Below are positions 7,737-19,285 of a stretch of 64,000 bases of DNA, piece by piece (positions within the stretch are counted from its first letter, which is position 1; each line of letters starts with the position of its first letter). This DNA comes from Pseudomonas vranovensis DSM 16006 (GTDB lineage Bacteria; Pseudomonadota; Gammaproteobacteria; Pseudomonadales; Pseudomonadaceae): the NCBI RefSeq assembly GCF_000425805.1, contig NZ_AUED01000021.1:62001-126000 (forward strand). Reading direction: 5' to 3'. The notes beneath the pieces are model-generated. The model searched no databases. It was not told the DNA's origin and saw only the letters and a list, made by a program, of their open reading frames with translations. Both the position numbers and the translations under genes were made by a program.

Positions 7737-9467
7737 ATGCGCCCACTTGTTCCTCTTGCCCTGAGCTTGCTGCTCGCCGCCTGTGGCGATGGCGAACCCC
7801 TGTCTCCACCGGATGCACGCCTACCCGATGGTGGTCGCTTCCGGGGCCAGGTGGTCGATGGACTGCTGCAAGGCGAGGGCCGAATCGACTACCCCAACGG
7901 CAGTTGGTACGCCGGCAACTTCCTCAGTGGCCAGTGGCACGGCCAGGGCGAATGGCACGGTAGCAATGGCGAGGTCTATCGCGGCATGTTCCAGCAAGGC
8001 CTGTTCCATGGCCTGGGCACGCTGAAGACCCCAGGCAGCAGCTACACCGGCGGTTTCAAGCTCGGTCGACGCGATGGCGAAGGCACCCTCAAAGAGAACG
8101 GCTTGCTGTATCGCGGCCAGTTCAAGGACGACCAGTACAACGGCGCCGGCCATCTTGAACTAGCTGACGGCAGTCAGTACCAGGGCCTGTTCGCACGCGG
8201 CAAACCCAACGGCGAAGGCATTCGCAGCGATGCCAGCGGCAACCAGTTCAGCGGGCGCTTCGTCAACGGTCAGCTCGAAGGCAGCGGCACCTTCAACAGT
8301 GCCGAAGGTGACCAATACATCGGCGCCTTTCGCGACAATCGCCTGGAAGGCCGGGGCCGCTATGAAAGCGTCGACGGTGATGTGTGGATCGGGCAATTCA
8401 AGGACGGCACCTTCAATGGCAAGGGCGAGTTGATCGCCAGTGATGGCAGCCATTACAAGGGCAACTTTCGCGACTGGCGCTTCTCCGGCAACGGTCGCTT
8501 GCAGTTGGCCGATGGCAGCCTCTATATCGGCGGCTTCGACAACGACACCTACCATGGCCGTGGCCGCCTGAACCTGCCCGATGGCAGCAGCCAGAGCGGT
8601 GACTGGATCAACGGCCTGCGCGTGCGTGATGAAAAGGGCCGGCTGCTGCCTGATCCGCTGGAGCTGGCGCTGCTGAACCAGGGGCCGCTGCTGGAGCAGG
8701 CACTGGCCCGGATTCCGGCCTCCACAGCGCAGATCGAGCTATACAGCCTGACCCTGGCTGGCGACGGCAAGCAAAGTGTGTTTCTGCGCGAGGCCGACTA
8801 TGTTAGCGCCATGCTCAAGAGTCGCTTTGGCGCTACAGGGCAGATCAGCCTGGTCAACCATCGCGACCACCTCGATGACCGGCCCATGGCCACCCGCGAA
8901 AGCCTTGCCCGGGCCGTTCGCACCCTGGCCGAGCGCACCGGCCCCGAAGACCTGGTATTCATCTACCTGACCACCCACGGCAGCCACGAGCACGAACTGG
9001 TTCTCGACCAGCCACGCCTGCAACTGGCCGACCTGCCCGCCGATGCCCTCGCCAGTACACTGGCGCCATTGAAAGATCGCGACAAGATCATTGTCATCTC
9101 CGCCTGCTATTCAGGGGGCTACATCGACTCGCTCAAAGACGACAAGACCTTGATCATGACGGCCTCACGAGCGGATCGAGTGTCGTTCGGCTGCTCTGAA
9201 GAAGCCGACTTTACCTACTTCGGCGATGCCTTGTTCGCCCAGGCCCTGAACCAGACCGACGATCTGCAGCAAGCCTTCGACCAAGCCAGCGCCAGCGTTG
9301 CCGAGCGTGAGGCGGTGGAGGGCTTCGAGGCCTCCGAACCGCAAATCTGGGCGCCCAAGGACGTAGTGGCACATTGGCAACGACTGCGTCAGCAGCAGGC
9401 ACGCAAAGCCCTCGAAAGCAAAACGGCAAATGAGACGGGGCATGCAAAAAATGCCAGCAACCACTAA
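7737..9467 (+). CDS. Lipoprotein with MORN repeats and a C13-like (caspase-fold) peptidase domain
   Basis: A 576-residue predicted lipoprotein. The signal peptide ends in a lipobox with C16 as the acylated cysteine (SLLLAAC-GDGE). Residues about 34-290 hold roughly eleven tandem MORN repeats of 23 residues (recurring Y-x-G-x-F-x-x-G-x-x-x-G-x-G). Residues about 330-540 resemble peptidase family C13 (legumain/caspase fold): IYLTTHGS with H414 and IIVISACYSGG with C457 form the expected His-Cys dyad. The context is unrelated genes; nothing nearby suggests a substrate. MORN repeats often bind membranes or serve as scaffolds. Function, processing and target are unknown. I see no frameshift, and base composition matches the neighbours. 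Confidence 0.85.
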   Translation: MRPLVPLALSLLLAACGDGEPLSPPDARLPDGGRFRGQVVDGLLQGEGRIDYPNGSWYAGNFLSGQWHGQGEWHGSNGEVYRGMFQQGLFHGLGTLKTPGSSYTGGFKLGRRDGEGTLKENGLLYRGQFKDDQYNGAGHLELADGSQYQGLFARGKPNGEGIRSDASGNQFSGRFVNGQLEGSGTFNSAEGDQYIGAFRDNRLEGRGRYESVDGDVWIGQFKDGTFNGKGELIASDGSHYKGNFRDWRFSGNGRLQLADGSLYIGGFDNDTYHGRGRLNLPDGSSQSGDWINGLRVRDEKGRLLPDPLELALLNQGPLLEQALARIPASTAQIELYSLTLAGDGKQSVFLREADYVSAMLKSRFGATGQISLVNHRDHLDDRPMATRESLARAVRTLAERTGPEDLVFIYLTTHGSHEHELVLDQPRLQLADLPADALASTLAPLKDRDKIIVISACYSGGYIDSLKDDKTLIMTASRADRVSFGCSEEADFTYFGDALFAQALNQTDDLQQAFDQASASVAEREAVEGFEASEPQIWAPKDVVAHWQRLRQQQARKALESKTANETGHAKNASNH

Positions 9468-9493
9468 GCTGACTGTATCAAGGGAGAGACATC

Positions 9494-10135
9494 ATGTACT
9501 TGACGCCTCAGCATATCCTGCTTGCCGGAGCCACCGGTCTTACCGGTGAACATCTACTCGATCGGTTGCTCAACGAGCCAACCGTCAGTCGAGTGCTGGC
9601 CCCTACCCGTCGTCCGTTGGCCGAGCACCCGCACCTGGAAAACCCAGTGGGCGATCCGGCGATTTTCCTGCCGCAACTGGCCGGCCGCGTCGACATCGCT
9701 TTCTGCTGCCTGGGCACCACCATCAAGCAGGCGGGGTCCGAATCGGCTTTTCGCGCCGTCGACCTGGACATGGTGGTGGCGTTCGGCAAACGCGCCCGGG
9801 AGCTGGGTGCGCGGCATTTGCTGGTGTTGAGTGCGCTGGGCGCCGACCGCAGGTCGCCGATCTTCTACAACCGGGTCAAAGGCGAAATGGAGAAAGCACT
9901 GGAGGCCCAGGACTGGCCGCAACTGACCATCGCCCGTCCGTCCCTGTTACTCGGTGAACGCGTGGAGCCACGCCTGGCTGAACGGGTTGCCGGACCGCTG
10001 TCCAAGCTGATCCCTGGCAAGTACCGGGGTATCGAAGCCTGCCAATTGGCCCGCGCCCTATGGCGCCTGGCGCTGGAAGAGCAAGATGGGATTCGCATCG
10101 TCGAGTCTGACGAGCTGCGCAGGCTCGGCAGGTAA
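9494..10135 (+). CDS. NAD(P)-binding Rossmann-fold protein (atypical SDR)
   Basis: A 213-residue Rossmann protein of the atypical SDR/NmrA-like group. The dinucleotide-binding glycine motif is [14 protein letters not shown] (residues about 10-23), followed by [13 protein letters not shown] and [27 protein letters not shown], the HTATIP2/YwnB-like signature in which Y and K of the SDR active site appear as YNRVKGE. A GGGAGA Shine-Dalgarno sits 9 bases before the ATG. Proteins of this type are conserved in Pseudomonas with no assigned substrate. It is followed directly by a perfect REP palindrome. Confidence 0.85.
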   Translation: MYLTPQHILLAGATGLTGEHLLDRLLNEPTVSRVLAPTRRPLAEHPHLENPVGDPAIFLPQLAGRVDIAFCCLGTTIKQAGSESAFRAVDLDMVVAFGKRARELGARHLLVLSALGADRRSPIFYNRVKGEMEKALEAQDWPQLTIARPSLLLGERVEPRLAERVAGPLSKLIPGKYRGIEACQLARALWRLALEEQDGIRIVESDELRRLGR

Positions 10136-10140
10136 CATCA

Positions 10141-10191
10141 ATCGCGGGGCAAGCCCGCTCCTGCAGCGCGGGAGCGGGCTTGCCCCGCGAT
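10141..10191. repeat. REP palindrome with 21-bp perfect arms
   Basis: Arms 10141-10161 and 10171-10191 are exact reverse complements (core ATCGCGGGGCAAGCCCGCTC) separated by 9 bases. It lies between two convergent genes, 5 bases after the stop of the Rossmann gene, where it can act as a bidirectional mRNA end. One of eight copies in the window. Confidence 0.9.
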
Positions 10192-10195
10192 GCCA

Positions 10196-10483
10196 TTACA
10201 GCCCACCCGTTGCCTGAAAACCGATTCCCAAGGCCGTCAACACCGACAACGGCAACAGCAAGGTATCGAGCAACAGGCTGCCCGGCAGATCCAGCCCAGG
10301 GTACGTTGGCGCTTCGGCACCAAAGCGGTCCAACGCACAACACCCACCTTGCATCGCGTACAGATCAAGCCGCGTACCGCTATAGACCAACGGCGCCCCA
10401 GGCTTGGCGGCATCGAGTGTGCGTATGCTGGCACAACCGCTGACCAGCACACACAACACAGCCATACCGAGCAGTCGCCTCAT
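10196..10483 (-). CDS. YceK/YidQ-family small lipoprotein
   Basis: A 95-residue lipoprotein with a type II signal peptide: [19 protein letters not shown], where C17 in the VSGC lipobox would be acylated. The mature part contains [29 protein letters not shown], features of the DUF1375/YceK family. Function is unknown. The ATG at 10483 overlaps the stop of ubiX by four bases, so it is coupled to mpl-ubiX translation. The 3' end abuts a REP palindrome. Confidence 0.85.
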   Translation of the reverse strand: MRRLLGMAVLCVLVSGCASIRTLDAAKPGAPLVYSGTRLDLYAMQGGCCALDRFGAEAPTYPGLDLPGSLLLDTLLLPLSVLTALGIGFQATGGL

Positions 10484-11109
10484 TCATCGGCGCCGAAGTG
10501 ATGCTCGCCCCAGCGCGGCAGCATGTCCTGCGGGATGTCCAGCAGATTGAGAATCCGTGCCACGACAAAATCGATCAGGTCATCGATGGTCTGCGGCTGG
10601 TGATAGAACCCCGGCGCCGCAGGCAGGATCACCGCCCCCATGTTCGACAGCTTGAGCATGTTCTCCAGGTGAATGGTGGAGAACGGTGCTTCACGCGGCA
10701 CAAGGATCAACTGCCGACGCTCCTTGAGGGTGACGTCGGCAGCCCGCTCGATGAGGTTGTTGCAGGCGCCCGCGGCAATCGCCGACAGGGTGCCGGTAGA
10801 GCACGGCACCACCACCATCGCTGCGGGGGCACCGGAACCGGAGGCCACTGGCGACATCCAGTCTTCCTTGCCGTACACACGAATCTGCCCGGCGGCAGCG
10901 CCGGTGTACTCGGTGAGAAAGGTTTGAATCGCCTGAGGCTTGGCCGGCAGCACCACGTCGGTCTCGGTCGACATCACCAGTTGCGCGGCCTTGGAGATCA
11001 GAAAGTGCACCTCCCGGTCTTCGCGCACCAGGCAGTCGAGCAGGCGCAGTCCGTACTGCGCCCCCGAAGCCCCGGTCATGGCCAGGGTGATGCGTTCCGG
11101 CCCGCTCAT
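10480..11109 (-). CDS. ubiX: Flavin prenyltransferase UbiX
   Basis: UbiX attaches a dimethylallyl group to FMN to make prenylated FMN, the cofactor of UbiD decarboxylases in ubiquinone biosynthesis. The 209-residue protein has the family's [15 protein letters not shown]-terminal FMN/phosphate-binding motif, [27 protein letters not shown], and [21 protein letters not shown]. Start and stop overlap neighbours by ATGA on both sides (mpl upstream, YceK-like lipoprotein downstream), giving a three-gene coupled unit. ubiD is not in the window. Confidence 0.96.
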   Translation of the reverse strand: MSGPERITLAMTGASGAQYGLRLLDCLVREDREVHFLISKAAQLVMSTETDVVLPAKPQAIQTFLTEYTGAAAGQIRVYGKEDWMSPVASGSGAPAAMVVVPCSTGTLSAIAAGACNNLIERAADVTLKERRQLILVPREAPFSTIHLENMLKLSNMGAVILPAAPGFYHQPQTIDDLIDFVVARILNLLDIPQDMLPRWGEHHFGADE

Positions 11110-12455
11110 TTCAGCGCCTCGGCCAGCTTGCCGTGCAGCCCACCAAAACCGCCGTTGCTCATGATCACCACCTGGGTGCCGGGCTTGGCCTGGCTCTTGA
11201 CCCGCTCGATGATCGCTTCAAGGCTGTCGGCAACCACGGCAGGCACCTTACACTCGGCGGCAGTGGCGGCAAGGTCCCAGCCCAGGTTGGGCGGTGCATA
11301 CCAGATGACCTGATCGGCATCGTTGACGCTTTCCGGCAGACCATCGCGGTGCGCGCCCAGCTTCATCGAGTTGGAGCGAGGCTCGATCACCGCGATCAAC
11401 GGTGCATCGCCAATGCGCTTGCGCAGGCCGTCGAGGGTGGTGGCAATGGCCGTCGGATGGTGCGCGAAGTCGTCATAGATGGTCACGCCCTGCACTTCGG
11501 CGACTTTCTCCATGCGACGCTTGACGCTCTTGAAAGCACTCAAAGCGGCAATACCCATCGCCGGCACCACACCCACATGGCGAGCCGCGGCCAGGGTCGC
11601 CAGGGCGTTGGCAACGTTGTGCTGGCCGGTCAGTTCCCACTCGACTACACCTTGAACCTCGCCCTCGAAGCTGACTTCAAAACGTGAACCGTCGGCACTG
11701 AGCAACTTGACTTGCCACTGCCCGCCTTCACCGGTGGTTTGCACCGGTGTCCAGCAACCCATCTTGATCACCCGCTCGATCGCAAGCTCGGTGGTTGGAT
11801 GAATGACCAGCCCTTCACTCGGAATGGTACGTACCAAGTGATGGAATTGCCGCTCGATCGCTGCCAGATCAGGGAAGATATCCGCGTGATCGAACTCAAG
11901 GTTGTTGAGGATCGCGGTACGCGGGCGATAGTGGACAAATTTCGAACGCTTGTCGAAGAAGGCACTGTCGTATTCGTCGGCCTCGACCACGAAGAACGGT
12001 GTGCCGCCCAAGCGCGCCGACACCGAGAAGTTCTGTGGCACACCGCCAATCAGGAAGCCCGGGCTCATACCGGCATGTTCCAGCACCCAGGCCAGCATGC
12101 TGCTGGTAGTGGTCTTGCCGTGGGTACCCGCCACCGCCAGCACCCAACGACCTTGCAGCACATGGTCGGCCAGCCACTGCGGGCCCGACACATACGGCAG
12201 GCCCTTGTTGAGCACGTACTCCACGGCAGGGTTGCCGCGCGACAGCGCATTGCCGATCACCACCAGATCTGGCGCCGGGTCCAGTTGGGCGGCGTCATAG
12301 CCCTGGGTCAACTCGATGCCCTGGGCCTGAAGCTGGGTGCTCATGGGGGGATAGACATTGGCGTCGGAGCCGGTGACGCGATGACCGAGCTCTTTGGCCA
12401 GCACCGCCAGCGAACCCATGAAAGTGCCGCAAATACCAAGAATATGAATGTGCAT
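11106..12455 (-). CDS. mpl: UDP-MurNAc:tripeptide ligase Mpl (murein recycling)
   Basis: Mpl joins recycled L-Ala-gamma-D-Glu-meso-Dap to UDP-N-acetylmuramate, feeding cell-wall peptides back into peptidoglycan synthesis. The start at 12455 ([17 protein letters not shown]) gives 449 residues, the normal size. The Mur-ligase ATP-binding loop is [14 protein letters not shown]. Other family segments are [35 protein letters not shown] and [12 protein letters not shown]. The gene overlaps ubiX by four bases. Its promoter must lie in the 66 bases before it or further upstream in eatR. Confidence 0.96.
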   Translation of the reverse strand: MHIHILGICGTFMGSLAVLAKELGHRVTGSDANVYPPMSTQLQAQGIELTQGYDAAQLDPAPDLVVIGNALSRGNPAVEYVLNKGLPYVSGPQWLADHVLQGRWVLAVAGTHGKTTTSSMLAWVLEHAGMSPGFLIGGVPQNFSVSARLGGTPFFVVEADEYDSAFFDKRSKFVHYRPRTAILNNLEFDHADIFPDLAAIERQFHHLVRTIPSEGLVIHPTTELAIERVIKMGCWTPVQTTGEGGQWQVKLLSADGSRFEVSFEGEVQGVVEWELTGQHNVANALATLAAARHVGVVPAMGIAALSAFKSVKRRMEKVAEVQGVTIYDDFAHHPTAIATTLDGLRKRIGDAPLIAVIEPRSNSMKLGAHRDGLPESVNDADQVIWYAPPNLGWDLAATAAECKVPAVVADSLEAIIERVKSQAKPGTQVVIMSNGGFGGLHGKLAEALK

Positions 12456-12521
12456 GATCGACCTCGCAAAACGTCGAGGCAGGGTAGCCCAGCGCACAGG
12501 AAATCGCATCCTGTGTTTCGC

Positions 12522-14483
12522 TCAAAGACTGCGGGCGATACCGTGCTTGCGAAGTTTTCGATACAAGGTATTGCGGCTGACACCCAACTGCGCGGCGACA
12601 TGGGTCATGTGCCAGCGTTGCTGTTCAAGGGTGGCAAGCAATGCATCACGCTCGGCGCACTGTAGCAGCGGCGGTGCAGCACCTCGGCTTGCCCCGCGAT
12701 GAGTCGTTTCGGAAATACCGTTATCGCGGGACACGTCGAGACCTCGCACCGTCGCTCCTACCGTGGGTGGCAGGTCGGCATGGCGGATAACGCCGTCATC
12801 ACACAGCGCCACCAATGTACGCAGCACATTACGCAATTGCCGCACGTTACCAGGCCAGGCGAACGCCAGCAGTGCCTGTCGCGCCAAAGGCTCCAGGCTG
12901 ACAACCTGGCCACCGGCCTCCTCGTTCAGAATGAAATCAAGCAACTGGGATTTGTCGCTACGCTCGCGCAAGGCAGGCAGTTCGATTTCCAGGCCGTTGA
13001 GACGGTAATAAAGGTCTTCACGGAAACTGCCATCCTCCACCCGTTCCAGCAGGTTGCGGTGGGTGGCACTGATGATGCGCACGTTGACCGCCTGCGGCTC
13101 GCCCCCGATCGGCACCACCATGCGGTCTTCCAATACCCGCAGCAGGCGGGTCTGCAAGGCCAGCGGCATGTCGCCAATTTCATCCAGCAACAAGGTGCCG
13201 CCGTCAGCCTGCTGCAGCTTGCCGCGCATGCCCTCCTTGCGGGCACCGGTGAAACTGCCGCCGCGGTACCCGAAGAGCTCGCTCTCGATCAGGCTTTCTG
13301 GAATGGAGGCACAGTTCAGGGCCACAAACGCTTTGTCGCACCGTTGGCTGGCCTGGTGCACGGCCTTGGCGAAGGCCTCCTTGCCACTGCCGGTCTCACC
13401 ATTGATCAACAAGGGAACATCGCGCTCGAACACCCGCACGGCCCGGCGGAAATCGTTCTGCAACAGCGGGTCGAGCAAACAGATCGCCCCGATCTTCTCT
13501 ACCTTGGCAGCAGGTGCCGGGGTCGCCAATGAAGGCACTACCGGGTTGCGAACCTGGCCCCGCAGGCTGGCGAACAACAAGCGGCCGTCGCGGGTGCGCA
13601 ATGGCCAACTGTTGCTGGCCTGCGCCGTCGAACGGCTGAAAAGCTCATCCAGCGCACAGTCGAAGAACATCTCGACCGGCTTGCCCAGCACACCACCACG
13701 GATGGTGCCGAGCAGGTTCAAGGCACTCTGGTTGACCGCGCAAATCCGCCCATCGCCATCAAACGCCAGCAGCCCTTCGCTGAACAATCCGACCGACTCA
13801 GCCTGAAGGTGAAAGCGCAGTAGCCATTGGTTCTCGAAATAGCGCAGGAAATAACAGCTCTCGATCATTTTCGCCGACAGGTTGACCAGCGCCATGGTGT
13901 GGAACTGGCTCTGACGCGACACATCAGGACGCGCCGAAGACACGTCGAGTACCGCCAGCAGTTCACCATGAGGGTCGAAGACCGGGCTAGCCGAGCAAGT
14001 CAGGCCGGTATGCCGGCCACGGAAATGTTCATCCTGGTGAATGGTCAGCGCCTGACGCTCGACCAGGCAGGTGCCAATGCCGTTGGTGCCCTCGCGGGCT
14101 TCGCTCCAGTCAGCGCCGAGCCACAGCCCGGCGCGCTCGAAAATACGCCGTTCGGTCGGCGCGGTAACGCAATTGAGGATCACCCCACGGGCATCGGTCA
14201 ACAGTACCGCATGCCCGGCGCCCGACAACTGCTGATGCAGGCTGTTCATCTCGGTGCCGGCAATCTGCAGCACCTGCTGCAGGCGCTCGCGGCTCTCCAG
14301 CACGCGGCCATGCTCGAGCACGGTCGGGGCCATGCTCTGGGCCGGGTCCAGATGGTAGTCCTCGAGGCAGCGCAGCCATGAGCGGGCAATCGAGGGATCA
14401 CTGCCTGGCCCCTGTGAGTGCGCCTTGCCCTGAGTCACCGTGAGCACTTGCCGGGCATGCCGGCTGAGGTGATTGTTCTGCAC
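12522..14483 (-). CDS. eatR: Sigma54-dependent activator, AcoR/EatR-like
   Basis: A 653-residue enhancer-binding protein. The N-terminal half (residues about 70-200) is a GAF-type sensor as in AcoR, the middle (about 340-560) is the sigma54 AAA+ domain with Walker [11 protein letters not shown], Walker [12 protein letters not shown] and an altered sigma54-contact loop GSFTGA instead of GAFTGA. The C-terminus is a Fis-type helix-turn-helix ([22 protein letters not shown]). It is divergent from the aldehyde dehydrogenase/ethanolamine genes, as is P. aeruginosa EatR (PA4021), which activates ethanolamine catabolism with RpoN. The linker between AAA+ and HTH (residues about 575-602) is encoded by REP-like DNA. 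The gene name follows gene order and family, not a search. Confidence 0.85.
   Translation of the reverse strand: MQNNHLSRHARQVLTVTQGKAHSQGPGSDPSIARSWLRCLEDYHLDPAQSMAPTVLEHGRVLESRERLQQVLQIAGTEMNSLHQQLSGAGHAVLLTDARGVILNCVTAPTERRIFERAGLWLGADWSEAREGTNGIGTCLVERQALTIHQDEHFRGRHTGLTCSASPVFDPHGELLAVLDVSSARPDVSRQSQFHTMALVNLSAKMIESCYFLRYFENQWLLRFHLQAESVGLFSEGLLAFDGDGRICAVNQSALNLLGTIRGGVLGKPVEMFFDCALDELFSRSTAQASNSWPLRTRDGRLLFASLRGQVRNPVVPSLATPAPAAKVEKIGAICLLDPLLQNDFRRAVRVFERDVPLLINGETGSGKEAFAKAVHQASQRCDKAFVALNCASIPESLIESELFGYRGGSFTGARKEGMRGKLQQADGGTLLLDEIGDMPLALQTRLLRVLEDRMVVPIGGEPQAVNVRIISATHRNLLERVEDGSFREDLYYRLNGLEIELPALRERSDKSQLLDFILNEEAGGQVVSLEPLARQALLAFAWPGNVRQLRNVLRTLVALCDDGVIRHADLPPTVGATVRGLDVSRDNGISETTHRGASRGAAPPLLQCAERDALLATLEQQRWHMTHVAAQLGVSRNTLYRKLRKHGIARSL
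12685..12770. repeat. REP-like sequence inside the eatR coding region
   Basis: Plus-strand GGCTTGCCCCGCGATG (12688-12703) is identical to one arm of the window's REP palindromes. The opposite arm is represented by decayed pieces: ATCGCGGG at 12723-12730 and CGCTCCTACCG near 12753-12763. All of it is translated in frame within eatR, giving a Ser/Thr/Arg/Gly-rich interdomain linker. Confidence 0.65.
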
Positions 14484-14552
14484 TTTTTATTGTTCTCCGC
14501 AGACGAGATAAGCCCAGCATCCTCCACCCGCCCCGGCATTGCAATGTTCGCT

Positions 14553-14590
14553 TGACCGCTGGGTCACTGGCTGTGCCATCAGCGGTACAA
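14553..14590. promoter_or_regulatory. Candidate EatR upstream activating sites
   Basis: A perfect inverted repeat TGACC-GCTG-GGTCA occupies 14553-14566. A related site follows, whose minus strand reads TTGTACCGCTGATGGCAC (14572-14589), sharing ACCGCTG with the first. The pair lies 100-135 bases upstream of the -24/-12 promoter, the usual place for enhancer sites of a sigma54 activator. Inference from sequence pattern only. Confidence 0.4.
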
Positions 14591-14685
14591 AGTGTCACGC
14601 ACGCTGTATCAGCCCTGCCACACAGCCCTCTTCACATAGTGCCGAACCCATCGCAAGCCATTGATTTACAAGGCACCGAAAACAC

Positions 14686-14701
14686 TGGCCCAACCCTTGC
14701 T
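14686..14701 (+). promoter_or_regulatory. Sigma54 (-24/-12) promoter of the ethanolamine/aldehyde operon
   Basis: TGGCCCAACCCTTGCT matches the sigma54 consensus TGGCACG-N4-TTGCW with both invariant dinucleotides (GG at 14687-14688, GC at 14699-14700) at the correct 10-base spacing. The start of transcription would fall near 14712, about 38 bases before the aldehyde dehydrogenase ATG. The adjacent divergent gene encodes a sigma54 activator. Confidence 0.75.
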
Positions 14702-14749
14702 CTATGCTTCATATCCTCCCCAACAAGCACAATAGCCAGGAGACACACC

Positions 14750-16270
<1,521 letters not shown>

Positions 16271-16282
16271 CCCGGCAACAGG

Positions 16283-16304
16283 GCGGTCCCAACCCCGGGA
16301 CCGC
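16283..16304. other. Intercistronic hairpin between aldehyde dehydrogenase and permease genes
   Basis: GCGGTCCC (16283-16290) and GGGACCGC (16297-16304) form a perfect 8-bp GC-rich stem with a 6-base loop, without a following T run. It may stabilise the upstream mRNA segment or attenuate read-through, giving unequal expression within the operon. Confidence 0.45.
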
Positions 16305-16379
16305 TCTGGCTCGCTTCCTGCAAGACCATCACCACAGGCCGGCATCCGCCGGTGACGATAAAAAAAACAGGTGAACCCT

Positions 16380-17828
16380 ATGCCAAGCGATCATACCGGC
16401 AGCGCGCCGGCAGGCTCTTCTGTCGACTTCGAGAAGGTCGGCTCCGACTACTTTCAACAACGTGAACTGAAAAAGGGCGCGGCAGGCTGGGTACTGCTGG
16501 TGGGGTTGGGGGTCGCCTATGTGATTTCCGGCGATTACGCCGGCTGGAACTTCGGCCTGGCCCAGGGTGGCTGGGGCGGCATGTTCCTGGCCACGTTGCT
16601 GATGGCCACCATGTACCTGTGCATGTGTTTTTCACTGGCCGAACTGTCTTCGATGATCCCTACTGCGGGTGGCGGCTATGGCTTTGCCCGTAGCGCGTTC
16701 GGGCCCTGGGGCGGGTTTCTGACCGGTACCGCGATCCTTATCGAGTATGCGATTGCCCCGGCCGCCATTGCCGTGTTCATCGGCGCTTATTGCCAGTCAT
16801 TGTTCGATATCGGCGGCTGGATGATCTACCTGGCCTTCTACATCATCTTCATCGGCATCCACATTTTCGGCGTGGGTGAAGCGCTCAAGCTGATGTTCAT
16901 CATCACTGCCGTGGCAGCCATTGCTTTGGGCGTGTTCCTGGTGGCGATGGTGCCGCACTTCGATGTGAACAACCTCTTCGACATTGCCCAGACAGACGCC
17001 GTCGGCGCCAGCAGTTTCCTGCCGTTCGGCTACGTGGGCGTGTGGGCGGCAATCCCCTACGCGATCTGGTTTTTCCTGGCGGTCGAAGGTGTGCCGCTGG
17101 CCGCCGAAGAAACCAAGAACCCCAAGCGCGACCTGCCGCGCGGCCTGATCGGCGCCATGCTGGTGCTGCTGGCCTTTGCCTTGCTGATCCTGGTGGTCGG
17201 CCCGGGCGGCGCCGGTGCAGAAGCCCTGAAGGCTTCCGGCAACCCGTTGGTCGAAGCGCTGTCCAAAGCCTACGGCGGCAATACCTGGATGGGCGGCTTC
17301 GTCAACCTGGTAGGCCTGGCCGGCCTGATCGCCAGTTTCTTCTCGATCATCTACGCCTACTCACGACAGATCTTTGCCCTGTCCCGCGCTGGCTACCTGC
17401 CGCGCAAGCTCTCGCAAACCAACAAGAGCAAAGCGCCAGTGCTGGCTCTGGTGATCCCGGGGATCATCGGTTTCGCACTGTCACTGACCGGCCAGGGTGA
17501 CCTGTTGATCCTGGTGGCGGTGTTCGGCGCTACGCTGTCCTATGTACTGATGATGGCGGCGCACATCACCCTGCGCATTCGGCGCCCCAAAATGGAGCGT
17601 CCGTATCGTACGCCGGGCGGGACCTTTACCTCCGGTGTGGCCCTGGTGCTGGCCTGCATTGCAGTCGTCGCAGGCTTTCTGGTCGATCCGCGGGTCGTGA
17701 TTGGCGCGGCGGTGATTTATGGGGTATTGATTGCCTACTTTGCTTTCTACAGTCGGCACCACCTGGTAGCCGGGACACCGGAAGAAGAATTCGCAGCGAT
17801 CCAGAAGGCCGAAGAGGCCCTGCACTGA
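16380..17828 (+). CDS. eat: Ethanolamine permease (APC family)
   Basis: A 482-residue amino-acid/polyamine/organocation transporter with about 12 membrane segments. It matches the ethanolamine permease branch by its N-terminus (FEKVGSDYFQQRELKKGAAGWVLLVGLGVAYVISGDYAGWNFGLAQGGWGG begins about residue 16) and by the conserved AVEGVPLAAEETKNPKRDLPRG loop. I choose the ATG at 16380 (MPSDHTG), with AGGTGA six bases upstream; a GTG at 16371 is also in frame. It lies between the aldehyde dehydrogenase gene and eutB, so it probably imports the EutBC substrate. P. aeruginosa's equivalent is called EatP. Confidence 0.88.
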   Translation: MPSDHTGSAPAGSSVDFEKVGSDYFQQRELKKGAAGWVLLVGLGVAYVISGDYAGWNFGLAQGGWGGMFLATLLMATMYLCMCFSLAELSSMIPTAGGGYGFARSAFGPWGGFLTGTAILIEYAIAPAAIAVFIGAYCQSLFDIGGWMIYLAFYIIFIGIHIFGVGEALKLMFIITAVAAIALGVFLVAMVPHFDVNNLFDIAQTDAVGASSFLPFGYVGVWAAIPYAIWFFLAVEGVPLAAEETKNPKRDLPRGLIGAMLVLLAFALLILVVGPGGAGAEALKASGNPLVEALSKAYGGNTWMGGFVNLVGLAGLIASFFSIIYAYSRQIFALSRAGYLPRKLSQTNKSKAPVLALVIPGIIGFALSLTGQGDLLILVAVFGATLSYVLMMAAHITLRIRRPKMERPYRTPGGTFTSGVALVLACIAVVAGFLVDPRVVIGAAVIYGVLIAYFAFYSRHHLVAGTPEEEFAAIQKAEEALH

Positions 17829-17879
17829 TCGATGCCACCTCCGCCGCAGGCCTGCCCTGCGGCGTTCTGGAGATTCTGT

Positions 17880-19274
17880 ATGGCAAGTTTTGTACACACG
17901 GCAGGTCAGCAGACCTACCGCTTCGACAGCCTCAAAGAGGTCATGGCCAAGGCCAGTCCCGCCCGCTCGGGCGACTTTCTCGCCGGCGTGGCGGCCAACA
18001 ACGACGGTGAACGGGTTGCGGCACAAATGGCCCTGGCCGACATCCCCCTCAAGCATTTTCTGACTGAAGCACTGATCCCTTACGAGGAAGACGAAGTCAC
18101 CCGACTGATCATCGACACCCATGACGCCCAGGCCTTCGCCCCGGTCAGCCACCTGACCGTGGGTGGCCTGCGTGACTGGCTGCTGAGCGAAGCTGCCGAC
18201 GAAGACACCCTGCGCGCGCTGGCGCCAGGGCTGACCCCGGAAATGGCCGCAGCGGTGTCGAAAATCATGCGGGTGCAGGACCTGGTACTGGTGGCCCAGA
18301 AGATCCGCGTGGTCACCCGTTTTCGCGGCACCATGGGCCTGCGCGGGCGCCTGTCGACCCGTCTGCAGCCCAACCACCCCACCGATGAGCCCGCCGGCAT
18401 CGCAGCGAGCATCCTCGACGGCCTGCTGTACGGCAATGGCGACGCCATGATCGGCATCAACCCGGCCACCGACAGCATCGCCTCGATCTGCGCGCTGCTG
18501 GAAATGCTCGACGCCATCATCCAGCGCTATGACATCCCCACCCAGGCCTGTGTACTCACCCACGTGACCACCTCGATCGAAGCGATCAATCGCGGCGTGC
18601 CACTGGACCTGGTATTCCAGTCGATTGCCGGTACCGAGGCGGCCAATGCCAGTTTCGGCATCAACCTCAATGTGCTGAAGGAAGGCTATGACGCAGGCCT
18701 CAGCCTCAAACGCGGCACCCTGGGGCAGAACCTGATGTACTTCGAGACCGGCCAGGGCAGCGCCCTGTCGGCCAACGCCCACCATGGCGTCGACCAGCAA
18801 ACCTGCGAAACCCGCGCCTACGCCGTGGCCCGGCATTTCAAACCGTTCCTGGTGAACACCGTAGTCGGCTTCATCGGCCCGGAATACCTGTACAACGGCA
18901 AGCAGATCATCCGCGCCGGCCTTGAGGATCACTTCTGCGGCAAGCTGCTGGGCGTGCCCATGGGCTGCGATATCTGCTACACCAACCATGCCGAAGCCGA
19001 CCAGGACGACATGGACATGCTCCTGACCCTGCTGGGCGTAGCCGGCATCAACTTCATCATGGGCATCCCCGGCTCCGACGACATCATGCTCAACTACCAG
19101 ACCACCTCCTTCCATGACGCGCTGTATGCCCGCCAGACCCTGGGCTTGAAACCGGCGCCGGAATTCGAGGCGTGGCTGGCGCGCATGGGTATCTTCACCC
19201 AGGCCGACGGCCGGGTGCGCTTCGGCGACAACCTGCCGCCGGCCTTCCGCCAGGCCCTGGCACAACTGGGATAA
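17880..19274 (+). CDS. eutB: Ethanolamine ammonia-lyase large subunit EutB
   Basis: EutB is the catalytic subunit of the adenosylcobalamin-dependent lyase that splits ethanolamine into acetaldehyde and ammonia. The start at 17880 ([29 protein letters not shown] begins) gives 464 residues, normal for the family. Family segments include [37 protein letters not shown], the substrate-site region [14 protein letters not shown], and [18 protein letters not shown]. eutC follows 11 bases later. No eut microcompartment shell genes, eutA reactivase or eutT adenosyltransferase are in the window, so this is the minimal, non-compartmentalised pathway known from pseudomonads. Confidence 0.97.
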   Translation: MASFVHTAGQQTYRFDSLKEVMAKASPARSGDFLAGVAANNDGERVAAQMALADIPLKHFLTEALIPYEEDEVTRLIIDTHDAQAFAPVSHLTVGGLRDWLLSEAADEDTLRALAPGLTPEMAAAVSKIMRVQDLVLVAQKIRVVTRFRGTMGLRGRLSTRLQPNHPTDEPAGIAASILDGLLYGNGDAMIGINPATDSIASICALLEMLDAIIQRYDIPTQACVLTHVTTSIEAINRGVPLDLVFQSIAGTEAANASFGINLNVLKEGYDAGLSLKRGTLGQNLMYFETGQGSALSANAHHGVDQQTCETRAYAVARHFKPFLVNTVVGFIGPEYLYNGKQIIRAGLEDHFCGKLLGVPMGCDICYTNHAEADQDDMDMLLTLLGVAGINFIMGIPGSDDIMLNYQTTSFHDALYARQTLGLKPAPEFEAWLARMGIFTQADGRVRFGDNLPPAFRQALAQLG

Positions 19275-19285
19275 GCGAGTCGAAC

